Positions 1 to 9,332 of a stretch of 64,000 bases of DNA are shown here, piece by piece. How positions within the stretch are numbered: the first letter of the stretch is position 1; the number at the start of each line of letters is the position of its first letter. The position numbers and the translations under genes are program-made. The DNA is from an uncultured Schlesneria sp. (GTDB lineage: Bacteria > Planctomycetota > Planctomycetia > Planctomycetales > Planctomycetaceae), in assembly GCA_903834925.1 (NCBI GenBank), contig CAILLA010000136.1, positions 48,537 through 112,536 of the forward strand, read 5' to 3'. The notes beneath the pieces are model-generated. The model made no database searches and was not told where the DNA came from. It saw nothing but the letters and a program-made list of their open reading frames with translations.

Positions 1-1892
1 GGCCCTGACCATTCGTCATTGCTCGCCAACAGGTTCCACGAATTCTTAGAACGGAAGCCGGCTCCGTCTTCCCGGATTACGAACGTGGCGACAAGATGCC
101 CCGTTGCCTCGGTTACGAAGGCCGTCCGGTTCCAATATTCCTTCGGATAGTTGCGAGCCGTGTACAGAGCGTGACCTGCCGCAGCGGTGAAGCCACCATG
201 ATGGTCAACCTGCCGGACTTTGCCTTCATCGAGTGGTTCGAATTTATTACTGTCCGCAATTCCGCCAAGAACCGACGACGACCAACCTCGTACCGCTTCA
301 TAATACCGGTTTGGGATCGGCATGAACTCGCTCGGATTTCCATTGGCCGTCGAGCCGAATACCAGCCCTTCTTCACTGAGACCCAATCCCCATGTGTTGT
401 TGTTCGTCGAACGCAGGAATTCCAGATCCGTTACAACGGGATTCGGCTGACCTGACTTTCCATTCCCAACTTCAGTGCCGGTTGAAGCATTTGCTTCTTC
501 AACCTTGAATCGAAAAAAGCCCTGTCGGAACGAGGTTACTTTACGGCCATCAGTCAGAATGGGTGACGAATTGTTGTAGCCCTGCATGGCATAATACCAG
601 TTATCCAGGCCGTACTGAAAATTACTGACTTCGCCGTGAGTGTCACCCATCGACCAGCCGGTGATCAGAACTTTGCGGAAGTCGGCTTTGTCGTCGCCAT
701 TGGTATCTTTCAGATAGATCGTTTCCGTTCCATCCTGAACGATGACACCGCCACGGTAAAACGTAATTGCCGTTGGAATACTCAACTTTTCTGCGAAGAC
801 CGTGAATTTGTCGGCGACCCAATCACCGTCGGTGTCTTCCAGAATTCGAATCCGGTCACGCCCCTCGCCCACTGGCTTCAGTTCGTTCGGATAGTCCAGC
901 GTTTCGCAGATCCAGAGACGACCTCGTTCGTCCCAGTTCATCGAAATCGGCTTCCCTTCGAAATCCTTTTCTGAAGCGAACAGTTTCACTTCGAACCCGA
1001 CTGGCGTGACGAAATGTTTCATCGATTCTTCGGGTGAAGCGGGAAGCTGCATCTTGCGTTTGCCGTTTTCAACGGTTCCCCATTGTTTTCCCGGTGGATA
1101 GAAGGGGACATCGGCTTCGACGTACTCGAAGGGCTTCAAATCGGCAGAAAGCTTGGTCATCAGGGGTTTATCAGCGAACGAAGGAACGAGACTGGGATCT
1201 TGTCCGCATGCCCAGCGGATGCCTCGTTCAACCAGATTGTGAAAACCGGGATTGGAGAATGTGCGAGCGTCGTGACCCCAGGCGGTATAGAATACTCGGC
1301 CTTTTCCGTGAGTCCTGACCCATGTCCAGGGCTCTTCGGTTTCCCCTTCCGTGCGAGTCTCAAGCACCGTCCGGTTCACGGGATTGTGTTTTGTATGGAC
1401 GTAGGTCTCATCCCAACTTTCGAATCCCTTAAATCCCTTCATCACGGGGTGATCAGGTTGAGTGATCGTCGTGCGGAACGTTCCTGTTCCGTGTTTCATG
1501 AACTGAGCACCGATCAAACCAACTACGGCATCGTTGTTTCGAAAGCAAAAGCTGGCACAGTGAAGTGGAATAAATCCTTTGCCACTGGCGACGTAGTCGA
1601 GCAGCGACTTGGCCTGGTCATCGGTAATCGAATCGATGTTTGCGTAAACGACCAAACCGTCATACCCAGCCAACGTGGTCGGGTTGAGATCCGCAGGAAC
1701 ATCGGAATAGACCAGTTCGATCTTCTGCTTCGCCAGCGCAGGTTGAAGCTGTTTGAATCGAACCGCCGGCTGGTGATGTCCGCCATCCCCGAGATACAGC
1801 AGTTTCAGACGACCCGATTCAGCCGCCGAGACCATTGTCGAAACCGCACACAAGAATGTCGCCGCAAGTGCCAGCGTTGTTGTCAGTCGCAT
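1..1892 (-). CDS. ThuA domain / PVC-type membrane-bound dehydrogenase protein, N-terminal part
   Basis: The frame is open from an ATG at 1892 to the window edge, giving about 630 residues with no stop, so the gene is cut by the window and not broken. Residues 1-24 form a signal peptide ending VSAAES, so the protein is exported. Residues 28-240 are a ThuA-like (class I amidotransferase-fold) domain with LLYLGDGGHH, PLHCASFCF and a C-terminal TAWGHDARTF stretch. After a linker, from about residue 290, the planctomycete membrane-bound dehydrogenase propeller begins (PVGFEVKLFASE, RIRILEDTDGDWVADKF, SNFQYGLDNWYYAMQG). In this family HEAT repeats and a c-type haem usually follow, which would lie outside the window. 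The role is probably periplasmic sugar or polyol oxidation; the substrate is unknown. The architecture is like that at 11631-16070. Confidence 0.9.
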   Translation of the reverse strand, partial: MRLTTTLALAATFLCAVSTMVSAAESGRLKLLYLGDGGHHQPAVRFKQLQPALAKQKIELVYSDVPADLNPTTLAGYDGLVVYANIDSITDDQAKSLLDYVASGKGFIPLHCASFCFRNNDAVVGLIGAQFMKHGTGTFRTTITQPDHPVMKGFKGFESWDETYVHTKHNPVNRTVLETRTEGETEEPWTWVRTHGKGRVFYTAWGHDARTFSNPGFHNLVERGIRWACGQDPSLVPSFADKPLMTKLSADLKPFEYVEADVPFYPPGKQWGTVENGKRKMQLPASPEESMKHFVTPVGFEVKLFASEKDFEGKPISMNWDERGRLWICETLDYPNELKPVGEGRDRIRILEDTDGDWVADKFTVFAEKLSIPTAITFYRGGVIVQDGTETIYLKDTNGDDKADFRKVLITGWSMGDTHGEVSNFQYGLDNWYYAMQGYNNSSPILTDGRKVTSFRQGFFRFKVEEANASTGTEVGNGKSGQPNPVVTDLEFLRSTNNNTWGLGLSEEGLVFGSTANGNPSEFMPIPNRYYEAVRGWSSSVLGGIADSNKFEPLDEGKVRQVDHHGGFTAAAGHALYTARNYPKEYWNRTAFVTEATGHLVATFVIREDGAGFRSKNSWNLLASNDEWSG

Positions 1893-2396
1893 TCCGAAAC
1901 TTTCTGCAAGAAAATTGAGGATTTTGAGTTTGAACGAATCAATCAAAATTGGGTGGATCCCAAATTCAACCAAAAAATGAGTGTAAAACACAACCGATCC
2001 CACGGAAACTCGAAGGATGCGGCCACAAATCGATTGAAAATGGAAGTCAGGAAATCTTGGACATTCAAGGAATTGTAACTTTCCCGACGCCTTTCGGCGA
2101 CTGTCCGAGCATTGACGGGGTGAGCCGGGATGCGTAAGCACTCGGATTCTTTTATGGAACTTGAAACGCAAATTGGGGAACGAAGGGTCCGAGGGCTTAC
2201 GCCGCCCGGTTCACCTTGACTCTCGTTCTTAAGAAACAGTGCCATTGGAAAGCGGTCTCTTCCTGTGACTTAAACGACCAAAAGATGTTTGAAGCAATGG
2301 TTCATGGACCGAAATCAATCAACCAGCTAATCTCATCATGCAGAGTTGAAAAAGCTGCCAATCAAAAACTTCCATCACCGCCTGAAAGGATACGCG
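1893..2396. other. Intergenic, divergent promoters expected
   Basis: About 500 bases separate two divergent genes. I see no convincing gene, RNA or repeat here. It should hold the promoters of both flanking genes, but no strong -35/-10 pair stood out. Confidence 0.5.
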
Positions 2397-2867
2397 ATGA
2401 TCGTTGATCACATTAAAAACCATGCCAAATACATGCATCTTCCCCCTCGGATCGTGCAAGCCATCCAGTATATCGGCAGTACGGATTTCACGTTCGTCGA
2501 AAGTGGACAGTACGAACTGGACGGCAAAAAGCTCGTCAGCATGGTCCAGCGTTACAAAACAAAACTCCCCGAGCAGGCGGTATGGGAATCTCATCGAAAG
2601 TACATCGACGTGCAATTTGTCGCCGGAGGCCACGAGCAATTCGGCCACGTCCCGCTGGCCAGCGCTCCCAAAGTCAAAACTCCTTATAACGAAGAGCGGG
2701 ATGTGATCTTCTACGAACCCGGTACCGAAATCATTGATGCCCCCATGGGGACCTTTATGATCTTCTATCCTGATGATATCCACGCCCCGGCCCTGGCCAT
2801 CGGGAATCCCCCAATTGCCAGTGAAGTGGTCAAAGTGGTGGTCAAAGTCGCCGTTGAAGGTCTTTAG
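2397..2867 (+). CDS. YhcH/YjgK/YiaL family protein
   Basis: A 156-residue cytosolic protein of the YhcH/YjgK/YiaL (EbgC-like, DUF386) family, which has a cupin-like beta barrel and is linked to sugar acid and sialic acid metabolism. Visible family features are ESHRKYIDVQFVAGGHE in the middle and GTFMIFYPDDIHAPAL near the C terminus, the latter carrying the usual metal-binding His. The ATG at 2397 is chosen because GAAAGGA lies about 8 bases upstream; an upstream TTG at 2346 is in frame but has no such site. Length matches the family. It stands alone, with an inverted-repeat hairpin 20 bases after its stop that could help end its transcript. The exact substrate is unknown. Confidence 0.88.
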   Translation: MIVDHIKNHAKYMHLPPRIVQAIQYIGSTDFTFVESGQYELDGKKLVSMVQRYKTKLPEQAVWESHRKYIDVQFVAGGHEQFGHVPLASAPKVKTPYNEERDVIFYEPGTEIIDAPMGTFMIFYPDDIHAPALAIGNPPIASEVVKVVVKVAVEGL

Positions 2868-2885
2868 AGGCGAGCGGAAACATTG

Positions 2886-2925
2886 GTGCCACTGCTTGAC
2901 TGTCCCCGGTCAAGCAGTGCTCTTC
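2886..2925. repeat. Family A hairpin repeat, single-arm copy
   Basis: An 11-base perfect stem (2890-2900 with 2909-2919) closes an 8-base loop. The flanks GTGCC before and CTCTTC after match the second arm of the longer copies at 30678-30771 and 46250-46342, so this is one arm of the same repeat. It begins 19 bases after the stop of the gene before it and may act as a transcript end. Confidence 0.75.
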
Positions 2926-3082
2926 AGAAAAGGTTTTAGTAATGTCACGGCATCGGAGAAGATGCCAACCAAGCGAAAATTCAGGCCTTCACCGTGTCTG
3001 ACGGAAAATCGGCAACTGTCATCGCACAGCAACGTTGCTGAAACGTCTTCACTCCTCCCGCAATTCTTCAACAATGCCCAAA

Positions 3083-3502
3083 TCACGCGGCCGGCTCACT
3101 CCACCCGTCGTCAATCGCGTAAGCCTCGACTTCAAATGGATTGTCCAGGTAAGCATTTCCGCCTCGGATTCCAATCCAGAAGCTGGCGAGCACGTATGCG
3201 GGGATAAAAAACGGGCCCCAATGTTCGTATTGCCTGACGTGAACTCGTTCGTGTCGGCGAGTTCGCAGAAGGGTTGGTTTGTCGCATCCGAGAACCACAT
3301 GCCCGAATGTGATTGCCGCGATCGGGCCGCTGATCCAAAATGGTCGCTGAAGCAGTTTGGCCAGTTGACCTCCATATGCTTCGAGTACCCCATCGACGAC
3401 TTGTACGCCTCCACCTGTCACAAGTGCGATGGGGACCAGCAGCAAGCCGACCAACGTGCCCGGAAATGCCCAAAGGTATAAAAGTGGTTTCCACCATTGC
3501 AT
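3083..3502 (-). CDS. Small membrane protein with HExxH-like motif
   Basis: A 139-residue protein I cannot assign to a named family with confidence. Residues 4-30 form a hydrophobic helix (LLYLWAFPGTLVGLLLVPIA), with a second at about 57-72 and a third near 97-112. Between the last two lies RRHERVHVRQYEHWG, where HERVH fits the HExxH zinc-binding signature, so it may be a small membrane-bound zincin-like protein; this is inference only. The C terminus NPFEVEAYAIDDG resembles the region after the zinc motif in some small planctomycete metalloprotease-like proteins. The ATG at 3502 has GAGGG about 10 bases upstream. It is monocistronic. Confidence 0.65.
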   Translation of the reverse strand: MQWWKPLLYLWAFPGTLVGLLLVPIALVTGGGVQVVDGVLEAYGGQLAKLLQRPFWISGPIAAITFGHVVLGCDKPTLLRTRRHERVHVRQYEHWGPFFIPAYVLASFWIGIRGGNAYLDNPFEVEAYAIDDGWSEPAA

Positions 3503-3849
3503 TTCTGTAATCCCTCACGTCTTGAAATATCGAGCCCACCCGTCTGAACTCGCATCTTAAAAGATATACGATGAACCCGCACTAGAATCTTGTGAATATA
3601 CTAGCATGTCTCCAATCTTCATTTTCAGTCTTGTCGGCTATAGCCAGAACCATGATCAGCGTCGTTCCACTCATTGACTTGTGGAGCGGGTAATCTGCCG
3701 ACTATACAATTTGATCGGCACAACCGACGGACATTGATCATGCATCGACGAATTTCAAGAATTGCTGCGGTCGACCGACGGATTTGTGTTTGTGTTCGTT
3801 CCGATGTAATGTCCCTACGGTGATCTGCCCGCAAACTGCAATCGAATTC
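3503..3849. other. Intergenic
   Basis: About 350 bases between a minus-strand gene and the start of the polysaccharide locus. I see no gene, structured RNA or repeat that I can support. Confidence 0.5.
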
Positions 3850-3960
3850 ATGCCGACATTTCAACCATCTATTTCTGCGGCTCCTACGGTTTCGATCGTC
3901 ATTCCCGCGTTCAACGATGGGCCGACGGCTGGCGGGTCGCGAGTCGATCCTCATGAGTAG
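3850..3960 (+). pseudogene. Stub of a family 2 glycosyltransferase (first strand only)
   Basis: An ATG at 3850 opens a 36-residue frame ending TAG at 3960. It reads MPTFQPSISAAPTVSIVIPA followed by FNDGPTAGG. The stretch TVSIVIPAFND is the classic first beta strand of GT2 glycosyltransferases (compare VSIVIPTYNDA in the gene at 7548). After that the GT2 pattern stops and the frame ends within the start of the flippase gene. The simplest reading is that a GT2 gene lost everything after its first 25 or so codons in a deletion that joined it to the flippase. A chance match cannot be ruled out because the frame is short. Confidence 0.5.
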
Positions 3961-5464
3961 TGCTGCGAAGGGTCTCGGCACGTCCCAGTCGCCGCTGCCC
4001 CACAACTCGGGCCGTCACCTTCTCGACGGAACGCTTTGGGTTATACTCGCTGATGCGCTTTTCCCAGTCACGGCCGTAGTCACGGCGGGAGTCTTGACCC
4101 GGAAACTTTCTCCTGATGAGTACGGTCGGCTCAACCTTTCGGTGACGTTGGCAGGCTGGTCCGTAAGTATTCTATTGGCCTTATTTGGACGCGCGATGGT
4201 TCTGGTCGTTCGCCGCGCAACCGATTGGCAGGGGGCTGCCGCAACGATTTTCCGACGACAGCTGGCTGCAGCAATGGCGGTGTTCGTGGGAATGCTACTG
4301 TCGGCTGACCTGATCGCCGACGTCTGGCAGGTGTCGGGGTTGGCGACGGAGTTGCGGCTGATGGCGTTCGAGATTCCATTCGCGTCATCCTCGCTTGTGC
4401 TCCGACAAATTCTTGTTGCACGGGGGCGTTTTCGACAGCGAGCATTCGGGGGAGCTGTCCGCTGGCTGGTGCGGATGTGCCTGGTCGTGTTGGCTGTCGA
4501 ACTGGGCTTCGGGGTTCGGGGAGCGATCGTGGGACTGGTCCTGACATCGGCCCTTGACCTGGGGCTGGGTTGCCTTTTCACCGCGATCCCTCTATGGGGT
4601 ACCTCCCGCGTCGGCTGGAGGGAGTTCACGGCTCTGGCGATGCCGATGTTTCTGACAGCAATCAGCCTGCGAACGTTCGAGCGGATCGATTTATTCGCCC
4701 TGCAGATGCTGGGTGCCGATGCCGCACAGACGGCGCTTTATGGAGCCGCTCAGAATCTTGCCCTGACGCCCGTGTGGTTGTCCCAGTCAATGCTGTCGCT
4801 GTCGCTGTCGAGCGTAGCCCAGTTAGTGATCGCGGGAGATCTTTCGGGCGGGAGAAAACTTGCCCGTCAAACGGCGCGCAGCTCAGTGCTTCTGTTTCCG
4901 CTCGCGGCACTGATAGCAGGGAGTGCGCCGCAGGTGATTTCGCTGGTGTACGGGGCGCGGTACGTAGCCGCTTCACCGGTGTTTGCCCTGTTGATTGTTG
5001 CAGCGGTAGGTCTGGTCCAAGTCTCGGTTGCCGCAGCCCTGCTTTCCTCATTTGACCACCTTGGGTGGCAAGCCGTTCTGATTGTTCCACTAGTTCCTCT
5101 GGCCATTGTGGTGCATGCAATGGCGATTCCACATCTGGGCGCAATGGGTGCAGCGCTCACCACGCTCGGCCTGACGTGGTCGTGCGTTCTTGTTTCTGGA
5201 TGCACGCTTTATGGCCTGACGGGTGTGTCAGTTCCGGTGGCAACGCTGCTGCGTTCAGTAGTATTGTCGGTGGGAGGTTATTTTCTGGCACAACACTTAC
5301 CACCGAGCGGTGCGTGGATCTTGTTGCAGTTGCCTGCCTTGGCCGTGTTCTCAGCCGTCATCTTGATCGTCCTGGGAGAATTTCACAGCGATGGTCTGAC
5401 GGTCTCTTCTGTTTTGAACATTGCAGGCATCCTTTTTAAGAGAAAACCCAAGAATTTGCGATGA
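3953..5464 (+). CDS. Oligosaccharide flippase family protein (Wzx-like)
   Basis: A 503-residue integral membrane protein with about 12-14 hydrophobic segments and few charged residues, typical of the polysaccharide transporter branch of the MOP superfamily, which moves lipid-linked repeat units across the inner membrane. The N-terminal stretch LWVILADALFPVTAVVTAGV followed by LSPDEYGRLNLS is characteristic of the family. I prefer the ATG at 3953, which overlaps the stop of the glycosyltransferase stub; an in-frame ATG at 3917 would add 12 residues. No strong ribosome binding site supports either. It probably exports the polymer assembled by the transferases encoded at 5832-9332. Confidence 0.82.
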   Translation: MSSAAKGLGTSQSPLPHNSGRHLLDGTLWVILADALFPVTAVVTAGVLTRKLSPDEYGRLNLSVTLAGWSVSILLALFGRAMVLVVRRATDWQGAAATIFRRQLAAAMAVFVGMLLSADLIADVWQVSGLATELRLMAFEIPFASSSLVLRQILVARGRFRQRAFGGAVRWLVRMCLVVLAVELGFGVRGAIVGLVLTSALDLGLGCLFTAIPLWGTSRVGWREFTALAMPMFLTAISLRTFERIDLFALQMLGADAAQTALYGAAQNLALTPVWLSQSMLSLSLSSVAQLVIAGDLSGGRKLARQTARSSVLLFPLAALIAGSAPQVISLVYGARYVAASPVFALLIVAAVGLVQVSVAAALLSSFDHLGWQAVLIVPLVPLAIVVHAMAIPHLGAMGAALTTLGLTWSCVLVSGCTLYGLTGVSVPVATLLRSVVLSVGGYFLAQHLPPSGAWILLQLPALAVFSAVILIVLGEFHSDGLTVSSVLNIAGILFKRKPKNLR

Positions 5465-5831
5465 CCGCCAGGGATCGACAACAGTCCAACCGCCTGTGAC
5501 GGCGGAACGAGCGGGTGCGGTCCGTAGATGATGAGTACCCACAACGACGGTTTCACTCATTTGCGTTAATTAACGTCCGTACCGGTCGCTGGTCCAAGAT
5601 CTGATCGGAGTGCAGAAATCGTTCGTCCATCCGCAGCGGCTTATCAATTCAGTTGATTCTACTCGTCAAACAACCTTTACGGATGAACTTATGGGAATTA
5701 TTAGCTTGTATGCCATCAAACAGTGAAGTACGATCCTTCGAATTCAGCCTCGGTTGGCCAGCAATGTGCGGTCGATTGTCGTTAATTGGCTTTATGCCTC
5801 CCTCCCAGCTGTCGGGCGATAATCGGTAAAT
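5465..5831. other. Intergenic
   Basis: About 370 bases between the flippase and the methyltransferase-sulfotransferase operon. No gene or repeat is evident; it probably carries the promoter of the downstream operon. Confidence 0.45.
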
Positions 5832-6701
5832 ATGAAATCCTGTACACGATCCAATTCAGTTGCTGAGAACCTGAACCTTTGGAATCAGGAACATGCCTGG
5901 CTTGAGCACGGCGACGAGTGGAAGGGTCAAGCCGATTCATGTGGCGTACCCTATCCCGAGTGGAAAGCCTCGGTAGTTGACCGGTTGATCACCCCATACG
6001 CCAAGCCCGGATCAACGATCCTTGAACTCGCGCCAGGGCACGGCCGATGGACTGAGGCATTATCTAGCCTGGCAGGTCGGTTAATTCTTGTGGATCTGAG
6101 TCCTGGCTGTATCGAGGAATGCCGGCGTCGGTTCGAGGGGCGAGACCGCCTGGAAACCTATGTCAATGATGGAAGAAGTCTACCTCCGGGGCTAGATTGT
6201 CAGGTCGATCTTGTCTGGTCGTTCGATTCGCTTGTTCACGTTGCCCCAAGAGAAATCCAGAACTATTTATTTGAGATTCATCGAGTGCTTAAGCCAGGTG
6301 GTTTTGCCGTGATCCATCATGCAAACCGGAGGCACTGGACGCTTCCCCTGGCTCCGCTACGGAGCCTCGGCCCGACGTGGGCTTTACTTTACCGATACCT
6401 TTCGATGGGGACTGAAGAGAGCGCCGACGGCTGGCGTTCAGCCGTATCCGTGAAGCTATTCCGTACGATGGCTACCCGCGCCGGCTTGAGCGTGTTGGAA
6501 AACCTCTCGCGATGGGGAGATGGCAACCGCTACGGAGTACCAAGGCACAACGACCGGGTTACCATCCTCGTCAAAGCTCCGGAAGATCATGCCAATGGTC
6601 AGCTCCTTCCGCACGAACGAAACTCGCAAGCTTCCGAACCCAACACCCCAGGGTCCCCATCGATTTTCGATCGCAGTCAGAAAAACGAGGCCCCAGGATG
6701 A
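5832..6701 (+). CDS. Class I SAM-dependent methyltransferase
   Basis: A 289-residue soluble methyltransferase. Motif I is ILELAPGHGRWTEAL at about residues 63-77, motif II LILVDLSPG follows, and the post-motif LKPGGFAVIHHANR lies near residue 155. The C-terminal 40 residues are polar and of low complexity. The stop overlaps the start of the sulfotransferase gene by four bases (ATGA), so the two are translated together. In this context the substrate is probably a glycan or lipid-linked sugar, but the acceptor cannot be read from the sequence. Confidence 0.85.
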   Translation: MKSCTRSNSVAENLNLWNQEHAWLEHGDEWKGQADSCGVPYPEWKASVVDRLITPYAKPGSTILELAPGHGRWTEALSSLAGRLILVDLSPGCIEECRRRFEGRDRLETYVNDGRSLPPGLDCQVDLVWSFDSLVHVAPREIQNYLFEIHRVLKPGGFAVIHHANRRHWTLPLAPLRSLGPTWALLYRYLSMGTEESADGWRSAVSVKLFRTMATRAGLSVLENLSRWGDGNRYGVPRHNDRVTILVKAPEDHANGQLLPHERNSQASEPNTPGSPSIFDRSQKNEAPG

Positions 6702-7564
6702 CCTCGGAAGTAAGGTCAAAGTTCCTGCCAGCATCGTCGACTTCTGTTCGAGAGACTGTGTTCGCGCCGTCGTCAAGGTCCTTATGGCAGATGCTGACCT
6801 CCCGGCTGATCCGGTCCAGTGGACGTTTGCCCGACTTCCTTTGCCTGGGTTCCCAGAAATCAGGAACGTCCACCCTTCACGAACTGCTTTCCGGACACCC
6901 GGACGTTTATCTTCCCGCACGTAAGGAGCTTCAGTATTTTACGCTTCAAAGCAATCGGGACACCCACTGGTATTCCGCTCATTTCCGGATGGCCAAGTCG
7001 AACCAGTCTTGTGGAGAAATTACTCCGTATTACCTTTTCCATCCTGCGGCACCACAGCGGATTCACAAACTTTTACCGAATGTGAAACTGATTGTCCTGC
7101 TCCGCGATCCGGTCGAGCGCGCACTCTCGGGTTACTTTCACTCCGTCCGTCACGGCTTCGAGTCCTTGGTAATCGAAGACGCGTTCGATCATGAGATCGA
7201 GCGGTTGGCCGGGTCCGCAGAGATACTCTTCCATCCCGGTGGACGTCATGAATCTCATCAGCACCATAGCTATCTCAGCCGCAGTCGCTATGAACTTCAG
7301 ATCGGGGAGTATTATCAGTTTTTCGATCGGTCACAGATGCTGCTGATCCGAAGCGAAGACTTTTTCCAGGATACCAAATCGGTTTGGAATCGGATTCTAG
7401 ACTTCCTTGGGCTCCCGTCGTGCCCCCTGCCGCGCAACGTTCCGTGCGCCAATCATGGAGCGGGAGAGCTTGCTTCGGTCGACCCCGGCTTGCGCCAGCG
7501 ACTAAGATCAACACTTGATGCCACGTATCGGACTCTGATGAGCGACCATGGAATCCAGTGGTGA
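6698..7564 (+). CDS. Sulfotransferase family protein
   Basis: A 288-residue PAPS-dependent sulfotransferase. The 5'-phosphosulfate-binding loop is GSQKSGTSTLHELLSGHP (about residues 51-68), followed by KELQYF. The 3'-phosphate-binding region is IVLLRDPVERALSGYFH near residue 133. This pattern is close to the heparan-sulfate-type branch (NDST-like). The ATG at 6698 overlaps the upstream stop; longer frames upstream lie inside the methyltransferase gene and are not credible. Together with the fused sulfotransferase downstream it suggests that the locus makes a sulfated polysaccharide or glycolipid. Confidence 0.88.
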   Translation: MTSEVRSKFLPASSTSVRETVFAPSSRSLWQMLTSRLIRSSGRLPDFLCLGSQKSGTSTLHELLSGHPDVYLPARKELQYFTLQSNRDTHWYSAHFRMAKSNQSCGEITPYYLFHPAAPQRIHKLLPNVKLIVLLRDPVERALSGYFHSVRHGFESLVIEDAFDHEIERLAGSAEILFHPGGRHESHQHHSYLSRSRYELQIGEYYQFFDRSQMLLIRSEDFFQDTKSVWNRILDFLGLPSCPLPRNVPCANHGAGELASVDPGLRQRLRSTLDATYRTLMSDHGIQW

Positions 7565-9332
7565 AGCAGGTATGAATGATTGTTCCGGGATTGCACGTAC
7601 GCCAGAGCCGACGCGGCAATCTCATCCTCCGGCGCTGATTGTGGCGGGCATGCATCGTTCCGGAACGTCCCTGACTGCCGGAATTCTCGCACGACTCGGT
7701 CTCGATCTGGGACAACAGCTGATTCCGGCCGATCTTACGAATCCCCGTGGATTTTATGAAGATGCAAAGATAGTGACATTTCATCAACGAGCGTTTCGGC
7801 GATTGCTTCCACGGAACGCATCGGGCCACATTGACTGGGGATGGAGTGAAAATCACGCGATAAATATGACGAGCCTCGAGCAGTTTCGACAGGAGGCCCG
7901 GCAACTTGTCGCGGAAAGACAATCGCAGGGCGTGGCCTGGGGTTTTAAAGATCCGCGAACAACATTGTTGCTCGACTTCTGGGACTCCTGCATTGAGGAT
8001 GCCCGTTTTGTCATGGTTTACAGGGCACCCTGGCTGGTGGCCGATTCGATGCAGAGACTCCAGGCCGAAGTTTTCCTCAACAATCCAGCTTACGCTTATC
8101 ACATCTGGCGAGAGTACAATGAGCGTCTTCTGAATTTTTTTCTGCGCAATCGAGACCGCTGCGTGTTGATCAATGTGGACGCCTTGTGCTCTCAGTTGCC
8201 TCGGTTCCAAAAATTGATCACGGACAGGCTGGGTTTGGATCTCACCGACGTTGATCTGTCCGGGGCGGTTGACGAAAGCCTATTGTTCAGAACCCGGGAT
8301 GATGACCCTCGGGCCTCCCTGGCGGCCTTGGCGTTTCCAGAGTGCCAGTCCCTTCTGGAGAAACTTGAGCAAGTCTCCGATCTCACGGAAAAACAATCCG
8401 CTCCGAAGCAATTTCCCGCTACCGTTCCTGGCGATCGTGCCGTCAAGCCATCCAATGTAGAGGTTTCGATTGTCATTCCGACTTATAACGACGCCATTTA
8501 TCTGATCGAATCTTTGTCGAGCGTGGAGAAATGTCGGATTTGTGATGCCGAGGTGATTATCGTCGACGATGGAACCGAAGACGAAGAGAGCCTGAGAATT
8601 CTCCATGCGCTGAGCAACCGCGGGTATCACATTATCGTTCAGGAGAACCGAGGGCTTTCGGCAGCGCGCAATACGGGTATTGCAAACTCGCGTGGTCGTT
8701 TCGTCATTCCTCTCGATGCCGATAACCGGCTCTGCCCGGGGTTCGTTGAGGCGGCGCTGGGGGCGTTTGTCGCCCGGCCGGATCTTGGCGTCGTCTACAC
8801 CGATCGGCAGCTCTTCGGTAAGTTGACTGGCGTGGTCCATGTCCCGGAGTTTAATCTTCAACGGTTGCTTTTCGGGAATTATATCGACGCTTGCGCCGTG
8901 TTTCGTCGTGAACTCTGGAACGACCTTCATGGTTATGATGAACGACTTCTTTGCTGGGAAGATTGGGAGTTTTGGATCAGAGCCGGGGTCCAGGGTTGGA
9001 CCTTCCAGCATCTCGACCGTATCGGCTTTGAATACCGAGTACGCACGGGTTCACTCAACGATCGATACCCCACCTTGGTGGCACGTCAAAAGCTGAGACG
9101 ACACATTCTGTTGAATCATCGTCAGACCCTGTTCGATGGCATACCCGGTCGCGTTGGGGTTGTCAGCAGCAGAGTTGAGCGAGCGTTGCCCGGCTCCTGG
9201 AAGGCACGCTGGAAGGCGACGACTACAAATATCTACTGGCTCCTCTTTTGGGAGGCTCATGGCCCTGGCGGAGTGCTCACTTGGCCGTGGGTCAAATATC
9301 TGTGGACCAATTGGGTTCGGAGACTGGTATGA
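7548..9332 (+). CDS. Sulfotransferase-GT2 glycosyltransferase fusion protein
   Basis: A 594-residue two-domain protein. Residues 25-270 are a sulfotransferase-like domain with the phosphosulfate loop AGMHRSGTSLTAGILARLG, GFKDPR and FVMVYRAPW. Residues 305-560 are a family 2 glycosyltransferase with VSIVIPTYND, AEVIIVDDGTED, NRGLSAARNTGIA and the DxD-like DADN. The start at 7548 overlaps the end of the upstream sulfotransferase by 17 bases; a second ATG at 7572 would leave a gap of 7 bases. Its stop overlaps the start of the stub at 9329. The fusion would couple sugar transfer to sulfation of the same product; that is inference. Confidence 0.88.
   Translation: MESSGEAGMNDCSGIARTPEPTRQSHPPALIVAGMHRSGTSLTAGILARLGLDLGQQLIPADLTNPRGFYEDAKIVTFHQRAFRRLLPRNASGHIDWGWSENHAINMTSLEQFRQEARQLVAERQSQGVAWGFKDPRTTLLLDFWDSCIEDARFVMVYRAPWLVADSMQRLQAEVFLNNPAYAYHIWREYNERLLNFFLRNRDRCVLINVDALCSQLPRFQKLITDRLGLDLTDVDLSGAVDESLLFRTRDDDPRASLAALAFPECQSLLEKLEQVSDLTEKQSAPKQFPATVPGDRAVKPSNVEVSIVIPTYNDAIYLIESLSSVEKCRICDAEVIIVDDGTEDEESLRILHALSNRGYHIIVQENRGLSAARNTGIANSRGRFVIPLDADNRLCPGFVEAALGAFVARPDLGVVYTDRQLFGKLTGVVHVPEFNLQRLLFGNYIDACAVFRRELWNDLHGYDERLLCWEDWEFWIRAGVQGWTFQHLDRIGFEYRVRTGSLNDRYPTLVARQKLRRHILLNHRQTLFDGIPGRVGVVSSRVERALPGSWKARWKATTTNIYWLLFWEAHGPGGVLTWPWVKYLWTNWVRRLV

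Noticed and set aside
4015..4629. A 204-codon minus-strand frame under the flippase
   Set aside because: It is Arg/Ser/Thr-rich low-complexity translation of the complement of membrane helices.
8280..9011. A 243-codon minus-strand frame inside the sulfotransferase-GT2 gene
   Set aside because: It is the complement of clear GT2 motifs, and its composition is that of an antisense shadow.
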